Positions 55,981-63,753 of a DNA stretch of 64,000 nt are shown here, in pieces. The notes under the pieces are model-generated. The model had not been told where the DNA came from. It saw only the letters and a list, made by a program, of their open reading frames with translations, and did not search any database. The stretch is from a virus. Position 1 is the stretch's first letter. Each line of letters starts with the position of its first letter. A program made the translations under genes and the position numbers. The stretch is taken from positions 62,001 through 126,000 of the IMG/VR virus record IMGVR_UViG_3300020578_000008. The stretch is one strand, 5' to 3'.

Positions 55981-57711
55981 ATGAGTCAACTATTTGGATT
56001 TCTAATTAACAAGGAGGGTGGAAATAGGGGTCAATCTCCTATTTCCCCAAACCAAGATGATAACATAGCCACCGTAGCAGGTGGCTATTTTGGCACATAT
56101 GTAGATACAGAAGCTGTTGCTAAGAACGAATACGAATATATCAAAAGATATAGGGATATGGCAATGCACCCTGAATGTGATTCAGCGGTAGATGAAATTG
56201 TCAACGAGTTTGTTGTTAGCGATGCTGATGATTCCCCTGTACAGGTTGAGTTATCTAATTTAGAAATTAGTGATACATTAAAATCAAAAATTATCAATGA
56301 ATTTAATTACATTAAAAGGTTATTACAATTTGATAAAAAATGCCATAACATTATTCGTAATTGGTATGTAGACGGAAGAATATTTTACCACAAAGTTATT
56401 GATTTAGACAACCCCAAAAAAGGTATTTTAGAATTAAGGTATGTCGATCCGCTCAAATTAAAAAAAGTAAGGCAGCAAATTAAAGATACAAATGCTGATG
56501 CTCACTTAATGAGAGGGTCAGCAATGGAATATGATTGGGGAGATTATATAGAATATTATCTTTACAATCCAAAAGGTTTTACTACTTCATTACCATCTAA
56601 TTCCCCATCAGATTATTCTGTTGCTAACGGTATTAAGATAGCAGTAGATTCTATTGCTACTGCTGATTGTGGTGTAAAAGATCTTAACAAAAAGATGACG
56701 TTAAGTTTCTTACACAAAGCAATCAAAGCACTCAACCAGTTAAGAATGATTGAAGATTCGCTGGTTATCTATAGATTATCTCGTGCCCCAGAAAGAAGAA
56801 TTTTTTACATTGATGTTGGTAATCTTCCTAAAGTAAAAGCAGAGCAATACCTTCGTGAGGTTATGGCTCGCTATAGAAATAAACTTGTCTATGATGCTAG
56901 CACTGGAGAGATTCGTGATGATAAAAAGCATATGTCGATGCTTGAAGACTTCTGGTTACCTCGCCGTGAAGGTGGTAGAGGAACTGAAATCACTACACTC
57001 CCAGGCGGTCAGAACCTTGGTGAACTCAAGGACGTTGAGTATTTCAAAAAGAAACTTTACAACTCACTCAACCTACCACCTTCCCGCCTTACTGATGACA
57101 ACAAAGGGTTTAATCTTGGTAAGACCACAGAGGTTCTCAGGGATGAACTTAAGTTTACTAAATTTATCGGAAGACTTCGTAAAAAATTCAGTGAGTTATT
57201 CCACGATATTCTCAAAACACAATTAATCCTCAAAGGTATTATCACTCCCGAAGATTGGGAGGATATGGAAGAACATATCCAATATGACTACTTGTTTGAT
57301 AATCACTTTAATGAATTAAAAGAACAAGAACTCAATCTTCAAAGAATTCAACTTGTTACCCAAATGGATCCATTTGTTGGTAAGTATTTCTCAGTTGAAT
57401 ATATTCGTCGCCAAGTATTAATGCAAACTGAGCAAGAATACAAGGAAATGGATAAGCAAATGAAGAAAGAAATTAAATCTGGATTGGCAGTTAATCCTGT
57501 AGATCTTAATGCCATGAGTACAATGGATGCTCAAAATTCTGCTTTCGCTCCAGAGATTCAGGATATGCAAGCACAAGCTTCATTTGATAGAGATCAAGAA
57601 TCCGCTGATGCTGCATTTGATAGGAATGAAAAATCTGCTGATGCTGCTGCTAGTAGAGAAATGAAGGCGCTAAAGTCTCAACCAAAACCAAAAACAAGTT
57701 CTACTAAATAG
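55981..57711 (+). CDS. 20: Portal protein gp20
   Basis: 576 residues (T4 524). gp20 forms the dodecameric portal that starts prohead assembly and acts as the DNA channel with gp17. Typical motifs are 'YEYIKRYRDMAMHPECDSAV', 'IRNWYVDGRIFYHKVIDLDN', 'RLSRAPERRIFYIDVGNLPK', 'LEDFWLPRREGGRGTEITTL' and 'RLRKKFSELFHDILK'. The C-terminal tail contains a short duplication, 'ASFDRDQESADAAFDRNEKS' then 'ADAAASREM', a charged extension absent from T4. The identity is certain. Confidence 0.96.
   Translation: MSQLFGFLINKEGGNRGQSPISPNQDDNIATVAGGYFGTYVDTEAVAKNEYEYIKRYRDMAMHPECDSAVDEIVNEFVVSDADDSPVQVELSNLEISDTLKSKIINEFNYIKRLLQFDKKCHNIIRNWYVDGRIFYHKVIDLDNPKKGILELRYVDPLKLKKVRQQIKDTNADAHLMRGSAMEYDWGDYIEYYLYNPKGFTTSLPSNSPSDYSVANGIKIAVDSIATADCGVKDLNKKMTLSFLHKAIKALNQLRMIEDSLVIYRLSRAPERRIFYIDVGNLPKVKAEQYLREVMARYRNKLVYDASTGEIRDDKKHMSMLEDFWLPRREGGRGTEITTLPGGQNLGELKDVEYFKKKLYNSLNLPPSRLTDDNKGFNLGKTTEVLRDELKFTKFIGRLRKKFSELFHDILKTQLILKGIITPEDWEDMEEHIQYDYLFDNHFNELKEQELNLQRIQLVTQMDPFVGKYFSVEYIRRQVLMQTEQEYKEMDKQMKKEIKSGLAVNPVDLNAMSTMDAQNSAFAPEIQDMQAQASFDRDQESADAAFDRNEKSADAAASREMKALKSQPKPKTSSTK
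57703..57710 (+). promoter_or_regulatory. Cyanophage-type late promoter motif before gp67/gp21
   Basis: ACTAAATA at 57703-57710 (CTAAATA core) overlaps the gp20 stop TAG (57709-57711) and is 21 bases before the small gp67-like gene. It could drive the prohead core and protease genes. Confidence 0.5.
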
Positions 57712-57731
57712 AATATAACTTTATTATTAAT

Positions 57732-57902
57732 ATGGAATCGACTTTAGATATTATTAATTTACTTCATGCCAATAAAAAGGCAGATGCTTTAGAGAAGATT
57801 GATGATCTTCTCTACAAAAAAGCTGCCGAAGTTATTGACAATTATAAGAAAGTAGTTGCCGCTACTTACTTTGACGAACCAGTAGACACAGAAGAACAAT
57901 GA
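57732..57902 (+). CDS. 67: Prohead core protein gp67-like
   Basis: A 56-residue gene read directly from the sequence: ATG at 57732, TGA at 57900-57902. The product begins 'MESTLDIINLLHANKKADAL' and ends in acidic residues ('YFDEPVDTEEQ'). T4 gp67 lies at exactly this place between genes 20 and 21 and has the same design: a hydrophobic start, a short helical body ending in a 'K..iA..yF' pattern and an acidic tail. gp67 is an internal core protein needed for correct prohead shape. The T4 acidic tail is longer. The TGA overlaps the gp21 ATG (ATGA), so the two are coupled. No gp68 equivalent is seen. Confidence 0.8.
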   Translation: MESTLDIINLLHANKKADALEKIDDLLYKKAAEVIDNYKKVVAATYFDEPVDTEEQ

Positions 57903-58543
57903 AACTCATCACGGAAAATATCGAGAACGTTCAAGTACTCGTAGAAGAAAAGAATGGAAAGAAAAATCTTTACATTGAAGGAGTGTTTCTACAATCAGAA
58001 ACAAAAAACCGCAATGGAAGGATTTATCCTTTCGATATTTTAAATCGTGAAGTAGAAAGATACAATCAAGAATATGTATCTGCTGGTCGTGCTCTAGGTG
58101 AACTAGGACATCCTGATGGACCTAGCGTAAATCTAGATCGTGTATCCCATAAGATTGTGTCTCTTCGCTCTGAAGGCACAAACTTTATTGGTAAAGCACG
58201 TATCTTAGATACACCTATGGGACAAATTGCTAAGTCACTTCTTGAGGAAGGAGTAAAGCTTGGTGTTTCTTCTAGAGGCATGGGTTCTTTAGAAGAAAAG
58301 AATGGTGTGAAATATGTTCGTGATGATTTCATGCTTGCTACTGCTGCTGATATTGTAGCAGATCCCTCCGCACCTGACGCTTTTGTTCAGGGAATTATGG
58401 AAGGTAAAGAGTGGGTCTGGGACAACGGACTTCTAAAAGAATACCGTGTTTCCGAAATTAAGCAATATATTTCGGGAGCGACCCGTAAAAATTTAGAGGA
58501 AAGAAAGTTAAAAGCATTTACTGCTTTCCTTTCAAATCTATAA
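57899..58543 (+). CDS. 21: Prohead core protease gp21
   Basis: 214 residues (T4 212), a serine protease of the T4 prohead protease family (MEROPS U9/S80 type). It cleaves the scaffold and shell proteins at L/I-x-E sites during head maturation. Family signature segments are 'NRNGRIYPFDILNREV', 'GELGHPDGPSVNLDRVSHKI' with the likely catalytic His71, 'GVKLGVSSRGMGSL' with the likely catalytic Ser124 or Ser125, and 'ATAADIVADPSAPDAFVQGI' with conserved Asp residues. The ATG overlaps the gp67 stop. Confidence 0.95.
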   Translation: MKLITENIENVQVLVEEKNGKKNLYIEGVFLQSETKNRNGRIYPFDILNREVERYNQEYVSAGRALGELGHPDGPSVNLDRVSHKIVSLRSEGTNFIGKARILDTPMGQIAKSLLEEGVKLGVSSRGMGSLEEKNGVKYVRDDFMLATAADIVADPSAPDAFVQGIMEGKEWVWDNGLLKEYRVSEIKQYISGATRKNLEERKLKAFTAFLSNL

Positions 58544-58547
58544 ATTT

Positions 58548-58555
58548 GATAAATA
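58548..58555 (+). promoter_or_regulatory. Late promoter motif before gp22
   Basis: GATAAATA at 58548-58555, seven of eight bases of the T4 late consensus, lies in the 55-base gap between gp21 and gp22, 43 bases before the gp22 ATG. An ACGAGGA ribosome binding site follows near 58584-58590. Confidence 0.6.
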
Positions 58556-58598
58556 ATTCATAGAATAAATTTAATGTAGAATTACGAGGAATACTCAA

Positions 58599-59762
58599 AT
58601 GTCAGATAGATTAAACGAAAAGTTTGAGGAGCTTGTATCTGGTGCTGGAATTATTGTAGAAGCTGGCGACCCAATGCCTACCGTTAATGCTTCTGTAATT
58701 CCTGGAGGATCAGGTTCTGCTCCTAGCGGACAAGTTAATGATGCTCAAACTAGAGGTGGTGGTCATGATCCACAACCTACAGTAACAACACAAGCTGTTG
58801 CTCCTTACCACCAATCAATTACTGATCTTGGCGGAACTTCAACAACTCCACATGAGCATGATGAAGATGGTGAAGAAAATCCTGGTGCTAAAGCAGCTGC
58901 TCCTGTTGGTGCTAAGGCTGCTCAAAGCGATGGAACCGCTCAAACTTCTCACATTCATGACCCAGGCGAAATGGGTAAAACTCCTAGTGTTGGTGTAGAA
59001 GTAGCGTATGGTACTCACACTGGTCCAAATGTAACCTACCCAATTAAGCCTTCATACGAAGAACTTGATCTATCTAGCGACGTTGCTGCTCTCACCGAAG
59101 GGGAAGATCTTTCGGAAGATTTCAAAGCAAAAGCAAAAACAATTTTAGAAGCCGCCGTAACTTCAAAATTAAATGAAGAGTATGCTAAATTAAACGAGCA
59201 GTTTGAAGCTCGTGTTGCTGAGCAAGTAGAAATTGTTAAGAAAGAACTTGCTGAGCAAGTAGAAGGAACAATCAATTATGCTATCAACAACTGGCTAGAA
59301 GAAAATCAAGTCAGTGTTGATCGTGGTGTCCGTAATGAAATCACTGAAGATTTCATTGCTGGTCTCAAAAATCTATTCCAAGAACATTACATCAGCATTC
59401 CTGATGAAAAAATTGATGTTCTTGAAGGAATGACCGACGAGCTTCGTGAGATGGAACAACGCCTCAATGAACAAATTGAGCGTAACGTGGAATTAAATAA
59501 TCGTCTTTCTGAGTCAACCCGTGTAGTTATTCTGAATCAAATTTCAGAAGGACTTGCCGATACTCAGAAAGAAAAGCTTGCTTCTTTATCAGAGGGTGTC
59601 AATTTTGAATCCCCTGAAAAATTTGCTGAAGCAGTAAAGACTCTACGTGAGTCATATTTCCCTCAGTCAGTTACTAAAGAAGTAAGTGACGAAACTCCAG
59701 TAGATGGCGATGTAACACCAGCAATGGCTGCTTACCTCAATGCTATCGCTCGCTGGAAGTGA
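58599..59762 (+). CDS. 22: Prohead scaffold core protein gp22
   Basis: 387 residues (T4 269). gp22 is the major internal scaffold on which gp23 assembles; gp21 then degrades it. Residues ~155-340 form long charged helices ('KLNEEYAKLNEQFEARVAEQ', 'MTDELREMEQRLNEQIERNV') typical of scaffold coiled coils. They are followed by the conserved 'LASLSEGVNFESPEKFAEAV' and 'LRESYFP' near the end and 'AAYLNAIARWK' at the C-terminus. The first ~140 residues are unlike T4: low complexity, rich in Gly, Pro, Thr and His ('RGGGHDPQPTVTTQAVAPYH', 'STTPHEHDEDGEENPGAKAA'). The placement directly before gp23 is as in T4. Confidence 0.93.
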   Translation: MSDRLNEKFEELVSGAGIIVEAGDPMPTVNASVIPGGSGSAPSGQVNDAQTRGGGHDPQPTVTTQAVAPYHQSITDLGGTSTTPHEHDEDGEENPGAKAAAPVGAKAAQSDGTAQTSHIHDPGEMGKTPSVGVEVAYGTHTGPNVTYPIKPSYEELDLSSDVAALTEGEDLSEDFKAKAKTILEAAVTSKLNEEYAKLNEQFEARVAEQVEIVKKELAEQVEGTINYAINNWLEENQVSVDRGVRNEITEDFIAGLKNLFQEHYISIPDEKIDVLEGMTDELREMEQRLNEQIERNVELNNRLSESTRVVILNQISEGLADTQKEKLASLSEGVNFESPEKFAEAVKTLRESYFPQSVTKEVSDETPVDGDVTPAMAAYLNAIARWK

Positions 59763-59767
59763 TACTT

Positions 59768-59775
59768 TATAAATA
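59768..59775 (+). promoter_or_regulatory. Exact T4-type late promoter motif before the major capsid gene
   Basis: TATAAATA at 59768-59775 is an exact match to the late consensus, 49 bases before the gp23 ATG. AAGGAG at 59813-59818 gives a strong ribosome binding site. This pairing suits the most highly expressed virion gene. Confidence 0.75.
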
Positions 59776-59824
59776 ATTATCATCAAACCCACACAATCTT
59801 TTCCAAAAAAAGAAGGAGAAACAA

Positions 59825-61231
59825 ATGTTTAACGCTAAACTTCTCCAGGAAAAGTGGGCACCTGTTCTAAATCACTCGGAAGCTCCCGCTATCCAAGATC
59901 GTTACAAGCAGGCTGTTACCGCTGTTCTCCTGGAAAATCAAGAAAGAGCCCTACGTGAAGAGCGTAACATCCTCAATGAGGTTGCTGTAAACTCACTAGG
60001 CGCTGGAACTATTGATCCAGCTGGTTCAGCTCTATCAACCGCCAACACTGGTGGACTTGCTGGTTTCGATCCAATTCTAATCAGCCTAGTTCGTCGTTCA
60101 ATGCCAAACCTCATGGCTTATGACGTTTGTGGTGTTCAACCAATGAGCGGTCCTAATGGACTTATCTTTGCCATGAGATCACGTTACGAGAATCAAGCTG
60201 GCGAAGAAGCTCTATTCAACGAACCAGATACTGGATTCACTGCTGGTTACGACGCAACTACTGGCGCTTACACCCCAAGAACTGGTGCTGGTGTTGGTGG
60301 AGATTCTGAAGGTAACAATCCTTCTCTACTTAACGACGCTACCCCTGGCACTTATGAAGTTGCTCGTGGTATGAGCCGTGAAGACCTAGAAAGAATGGGC
60401 GAGTCAGGTCGTCTATTCCGTGAGATGTCATTCAGCATCGAGAAGACTTCGGTTACCGCCAAGTCAAGAGCCCTCAAAGCTGAGTACACTCTAGAACTTG
60501 CTCAAGACCTTAAGGCTATTCATGGTCTTGATGCTGAGCAAGAACTTGCTAACATTCTTTCAAGTGAAGTTCTTGCCGAAATCAACCGTGAAGTTGTTCG
60601 TACCGTTTACCGTGTTGCCAAGAAAGGCGCTCAGAATAACGTTGCTACCGCTGGTGTATTTGACCTCGACGTTGATTCCAACGGTCGTTGGACGGTTGAA
60701 AAGTGGAAGGGTCTACTCTTCCAGATTGAAAGAGATTGTAACGCTATTGCCCAAGACACTCGTAGAGGCAAGGGTAACTTCCTCATCTGCTCAGCTGACG
60801 TTGCTTCAGCTCTAGCGATGGCTGGTACTCTCGATTATTCCTCAGGTCTCGGCGGCGCTGGTGGTCCTTCCCTCAGTGGTGTTGATGACACTGGCAACCT
60901 TGCTGTTGGTACAATCAATGGTAGAATCAAGGTCTTTGTTGATCCTTATGCTGCTAATGTTTCTGATAAGCATTACTACCTCGTAGGTTATAAGGGTTCT
61001 TCACCATATGACGCTGGATTCTTCTACTGCCCATATGTACCCCTCCAGATGCTCCGTTCGATTGATCCTAACACCTTCCAGCCTAAAATTGGCTTCAAGA
61101 CTCGTTACGGCATGGTATCGAACCCATTCGTCACCACCAACGGTGCTTACAACGGCACTCCAGATGGCGAGACTCTCACCCCTAATGCTAACATGTACTA
61201 CAGAAGAGTACAAGTTAAGAACCTCATGTGA
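59825..61231 (+). CDS. 23: Major capsid protein gp23
   Basis: 468 residues (T4 521), the hexameric head shell protein. Hallmarks are 'LVRRSMPNLMAYDVCGVQPM', 'GPNGLIFAMRSRYE', 'EMSFSIEKTSVTAKSRALKA', 'EYTLELAQDLKAIHGLDAEQ' and the C-terminal 'KTRYGMVSNPF'. A likely gp21 cleavage site is after Glu52 in 'RNILNEVAVNSLGAG', which fits L-x-E and corresponds to the T4 site after LTE. Codon choice differs from the fibre genes, with many C-ending codons (AAC, GAC, TAC) and higher GC, as expected for a very highly expressed gene. A strong terminator follows. No gp24 vertex paralogue is in the window. Confidence 0.97.
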   Translation: MFNAKLLQEKWAPVLNHSEAPAIQDRYKQAVTAVLLENQERALREERNILNEVAVNSLGAGTIDPAGSALSTANTGGLAGFDPILISLVRRSMPNLMAYDVCGVQPMSGPNGLIFAMRSRYENQAGEEALFNEPDTGFTAGYDATTGAYTPRTGAGVGGDSEGNNPSLLNDATPGTYEVARGMSREDLERMGESGRLFREMSFSIEKTSVTAKSRALKAEYTLELAQDLKAIHGLDAEQELANILSSEVLAEINREVVRTVYRVAKKGAQNNVATAGVFDLDVDSNGRWTVEKWKGLLFQIERDCNAIAQDTRRGKGNFLICSADVASALAMAGTLDYSSGLGGAGGPSLSGVDDTGNLAVGTINGRIKVFVDPYAANVSDKHYYLVGYKGSSPYDAGFFYCPYVPLQMLRSIDPNTFQPKIGFKTRYGMVSNPFVTTNGAYNGTPDGETLTPNANMYYRRVQVKNLM

Positions 61232-61249
61232 TTCATCACTGGTTCATCT

Positions 61250-61273
61250 AGACCCCTTCGGGGGTCTTTTTTT
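61250..61273 (+). terminator. Rho-independent terminator after gp23
   Basis: AGACCCC at 61250-61256 pairs with GGGGTCT at 61261-61267 around a TTCG tetraloop, followed by a T run to 61273. It lies 18 bases after the major capsid stop codon and would insulate the capsid transcript from the tail-completion and recombination genes. Confidence 0.92.
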
Positions 61274-61278
61274 ATGCA

Positions 61279-61286
61279 GATAAATA
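61279..61286 (+). promoter_or_regulatory. Late promoter motif before the gp3-like gene
   Basis: GATAAATA at 61279-61286 directly follows the gp23 terminator and is 21 bases before the next ATG. It differs from the T4 consensus at the first base only. Confidence 0.6.
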
Positions 61287-61307
61287 GTAGTAGCTTGGGA
61301 AGTTGAC

Positions 61308-61817
61308 ATGCCTGCCAAATGGTTTGATGAACAACCAAAAAATAGGAATTTCTTAACTCCTATTGGTTTTAAATTAAATTTAGAAATTTTTAATAGTGTA
61401 GATTTTTTCTGCCAATCAATAAATCTTCCTGATGTAAACATGCCGTTTACTGACGTACCAACAAGATTTAGATCGTTTCCAATTGTTCCTGGTGGTGGAA
61501 TGCAATTTGGTGATCTAAGAATTAGATTTATTATTGATGAAGATTTACACAATTATAACTCTATTCATTCGTGGATCAAAAAAAATTCTGGGGCTAACGA
61601 ACATCCAGATATGCCAGAGTATTCACATGGTCAATTGTTTATTCTGACATCTAATTTTAATACAAATAGAATTGTAGATTTTGAAAATTTATTTCCTATT
61701 AGTTTAACTGATATTACTTTTGATTCTACAGCAACCGATGTAGAATATTTTACTGCTGACATATCATTCAAATTTACTGACTACACTATTCGTGATAAAA
61801 ACTTTAAACCAATATGA
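61308..61817 (+). CDS. 3: Tail completion / sheath stabiliser gp3-like protein
   Basis: 169 residues, close in length to T4 gp3 (176), which caps the tail tube end. The pattern 'NRNFLTPIGFKLNLEIFN', 'FFCQSINLPDVNMPFTDVPT', 'FGDLRIRFIIDEDLHNYNSI' and a final 'ADISFKFTDYTIRD' is that of a tube-fold protein related to gp19, gp48 and gp54. Cyanophages commonly place gp3 between gp23 and uvsY, which decides for gp3. A gp54-like tube initiator remains possible from the fold alone. Its TGA overlaps the uvsY ATG (ATGA). Confidence 0.65.
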   Translation: MPAKWFDEQPKNRNFLTPIGFKLNLEIFNSVDFFCQSINLPDVNMPFTDVPTRFRSFPIVPGGGMQFGDLRIRFIIDEDLHNYNSIHSWIKKNSGANEHPDMPEYSHGQLFILTSNFNTNRIVDFENLFPISLTDITFDSTATDVEYFTADISFKFTDYTIRDKNFKPI

Positions 61818-62290
61818 AATTTGAAACTATAGTATCTCTCTTTGAAGGCATAAAAAATCAATGGAAAGAAGATTCAGAAATTGATTTCCAATTTAAAAAT
61901 AAACAATATTCGGAAGATCTAGCAAGGTTATCTTTAGAGATACCTTTTCAACACAATAAATATTTAAACCATTATACAGATCTTAATGGTATTAAAACCA
62001 GTTTAGAATTTAATCTTAGAAAATTAATAAAAAATAAAAGAGAATATTACGGCGGCGAAGCAGACGCTAAAGTATATGCCGAAAAACCATTTGGATCTAG
62101 TATTAAAACATCAGACAAGATGAGAGTTTATCTTGAATCAGATGAGGATATTATTAATTTAGAAGCAAAAATTAAATACGTAGACCAAGCATTATATTTT
62201 CTAGATCAGGTTTTAAGAATGATTTCGCAAAGAAATTATCACATTAAGAATGCTATTGAATGGGAAAAATTCATCAATGGAAATACATGA
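61814..62290 (+). CDS. uvsY: Recombination mediator protein UvsY
   Basis: 158 residues (T4 137). UvsY loads the UvsX recombinase onto single-stranded DNA covered by gp32. Matching features are 'LSLEIPFQHNKYLNHYTDLN' (T4 YSKWLNKHSSIK region), 'LIKNKREYYGGEADAKVYAE' (T4 ARLDYYSGRGDGDEF), 'SDEDIINLEAKIKYVDQALY' and 'ISQRNYHIKNAIEWEKF' at the end. It overlaps the preceding gene by four bases and shares its stop region with the start of uvsW, as in the T4 uvsY-uvsW neighbourhood. Confidence 0.93.
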   Translation: MKFETIVSLFEGIKNQWKEDSEIDFQFKNKQYSEDLARLSLEIPFQHNKYLNHYTDLNGIKTSLEFNLRKLIKNKREYYGGEADAKVYAEKPFGSSIKTSDKMRVYLESDEDIINLEAKIKYVDQALYFLDQVLRMISQRNYHIKNAIEWEKFINGNT

Positions 62291-63753
62291 TGTCAAATAT
62301 TATCATCCGTAAGAAGAACGAAGTCTTTTTAAAGTTGGAGTCCGAACCTCATGTTCATCGTGAGTTGTCGGACTATTTTTCTTTTGAAATGCCAGAAGCA
62401 AAATTTTTAAAAAGAAATCCTAGATATCGTTATTGGGATGGGGTCATTCATTTGTATTCCCCAGGTACAGGAGAATTATATGGCGGGTTACTTCCCCATT
62501 TAAAACAATGGTGTCAAGAAAGAAGTTACCAGTTATCTTATGAAACAGATAAATGGTATGGCGATGTAGAAGAAAAAAATCAAATGGTTTCTCCCGCTGG
62601 GGTTAAAGTGTTTATGGATAAGATCTGTAAATTTGCTCCTAGAGATTACCAGTACTCAACTGTATATCAAGCATTAAAAAATAATAGAGGGTTGTTTTTA
62701 TCTCCTACAGGATCTGGTAAATCATTAATGATCTATTCGATTGTGAGATATTATGTAGCTACGGGAAAGAAAATTTTATTAGTTGTTCCTACTACTTCTC
62801 TCGTTGAACAAATGGTAAAAGATTTTGGAGAATATGGTTGGAGCACCGAGGAGAATGTACATACAATATATTCGGGCAAAGATAAGAACACAGATAAGCC
62901 TGTCATCATTTCTACATGGCAGTCAATCTACAAATTCCCCAAAAGGTATTTTGACGATATTGACTGTGTTATTGGCGATGAAGCACACCTATTTAAGTCA
63001 AAGTCCCTCACAGGAATTATGACAAAACTTCATAATGCCAAGTATCGTTTTGGATTTACTGGAACATTAGATGGATCTAAGACACATAAGTGGGTGCTAG
63101 AAGGATTGTTTGGTGCCTGTGAAAAAGTTACAAAGACTGATGATCTAATTAAACAAGGGCACCTATCAAATCTTCGTATCAAAATTCTTGTATGTAAACA
63201 CGAGTATCAATATTTTGAAGACTATCATTCTGAAATTGAATACTTAGTGAACAATCGTAAAAGAAACAATTTAATTAAAAACCTTGTACGTGATTTAGAA
63301 GGCAACACATTAGTTTTATTTAACTATGTCGAGAAACATGGTGAACCTTTGTATGAATTAATAAATAATGATATCGGAGAAAAAAGAAAAATTTTCTTCG
63401 TACACGGTTCCGTTGATGTTGAAAATAGAGAGCAAGTTAGAGTAATTACTGAGCAAGAAAATGATGCTGTAATTATTGCTTCTTACGGAACATTCTCAAC
63501 TGGAATTAATATTAAAAGATTACACAATATTGTATTTGCTTCACCATCTAAATCAAGAATTAGAAATCTTCAGTCAATCGGAAGAGTTCTTCGTAAAGGT
63601 GAAGGAAAAGATATAGCAACTCTTTATGATATAGCTGATGATATATCAAATGGTAATCGTCAAAATTATACTTTAAATCATTTGGTAGAACGCATCAAAA
63701 TTTATCAAGAAGAAAATTTTAAATACGAAACTATAACAATAAATTTAAAATAA
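62290..63753 (+). CDS. uvsW: Recombination DNA-RNA helicase UvsW
   Basis: 487 residues from the ATG at 62290 (T4 about 500). An ATG immediately upstream at 62287 is equally possible; a start at 62260 would lie well inside uvsY and adds nothing family-like. UvsW is a superfamily 2 helicase that unwinds R-loops and branched DNA, shifting replication from origin use to recombination. Motifs are an N-terminal substrate-binding part ('LSDYFSFEMPEAKFLKRNPR', 'RYWDGVIHLY'), Walker A 'PTGSGKS' (139-145), 'VVPTTSLVEQM', the DEAH box at 230-233, 'GFTGTL' (255-260), 'IIASYGTFSTGIN' and motif VI 'LQSIGRVLRKGEG'. The stop overlaps the next gene by one base. Confidence 0.95.
   Translation: MSNIIIRKKNEVFLKLESEPHVHRELSDYFSFEMPEAKFLKRNPRYRYWDGVIHLYSPGTGELYGGLLPHLKQWCQERSYQLSYETDKWYGDVEEKNQMVSPAGVKVFMDKICKFAPRDYQYSTVYQALKNNRGLFLSPTGSGKSLMIYSIVRYYVATGKKILLVVPTTSLVEQMVKDFGEYGWSTEENVHTIYSGKDKNTDKPVIISTWQSIYKFPKRYFDDIDCVIGDEAHLFKSKSLTGIMTKLHNAKYRFGFTGTLDGSKTHKWVLEGLFGACEKVTKTDDLIKQGHLSNLRIKILVCKHEYQYFEDYHSEIEYLVNNRKRNNLIKNLVRDLEGNTLVLFNYVEKHGEPLYELINNDIGEKRKIFFVHGSVDVENREQVRVITEQENDAVIIASYGTFSTGINIKRLHNIVFASPSKSRIRNLQSIGRVLRKGEGKDIATLYDIADDISNGNRQNYTLNHLVERIKIYQEENFKYETITINLK

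Noticed and set aside
61308-61817. Assignment of the gene after gp23 as gp19-like tail tube paralogue or gp54
   Set aside because: The tube fold is shared, but the length and the place between gp23 and uvsY fit the gp3-like protein of cyanophages better. The alternative is kept in the annotation with reduced confidence.
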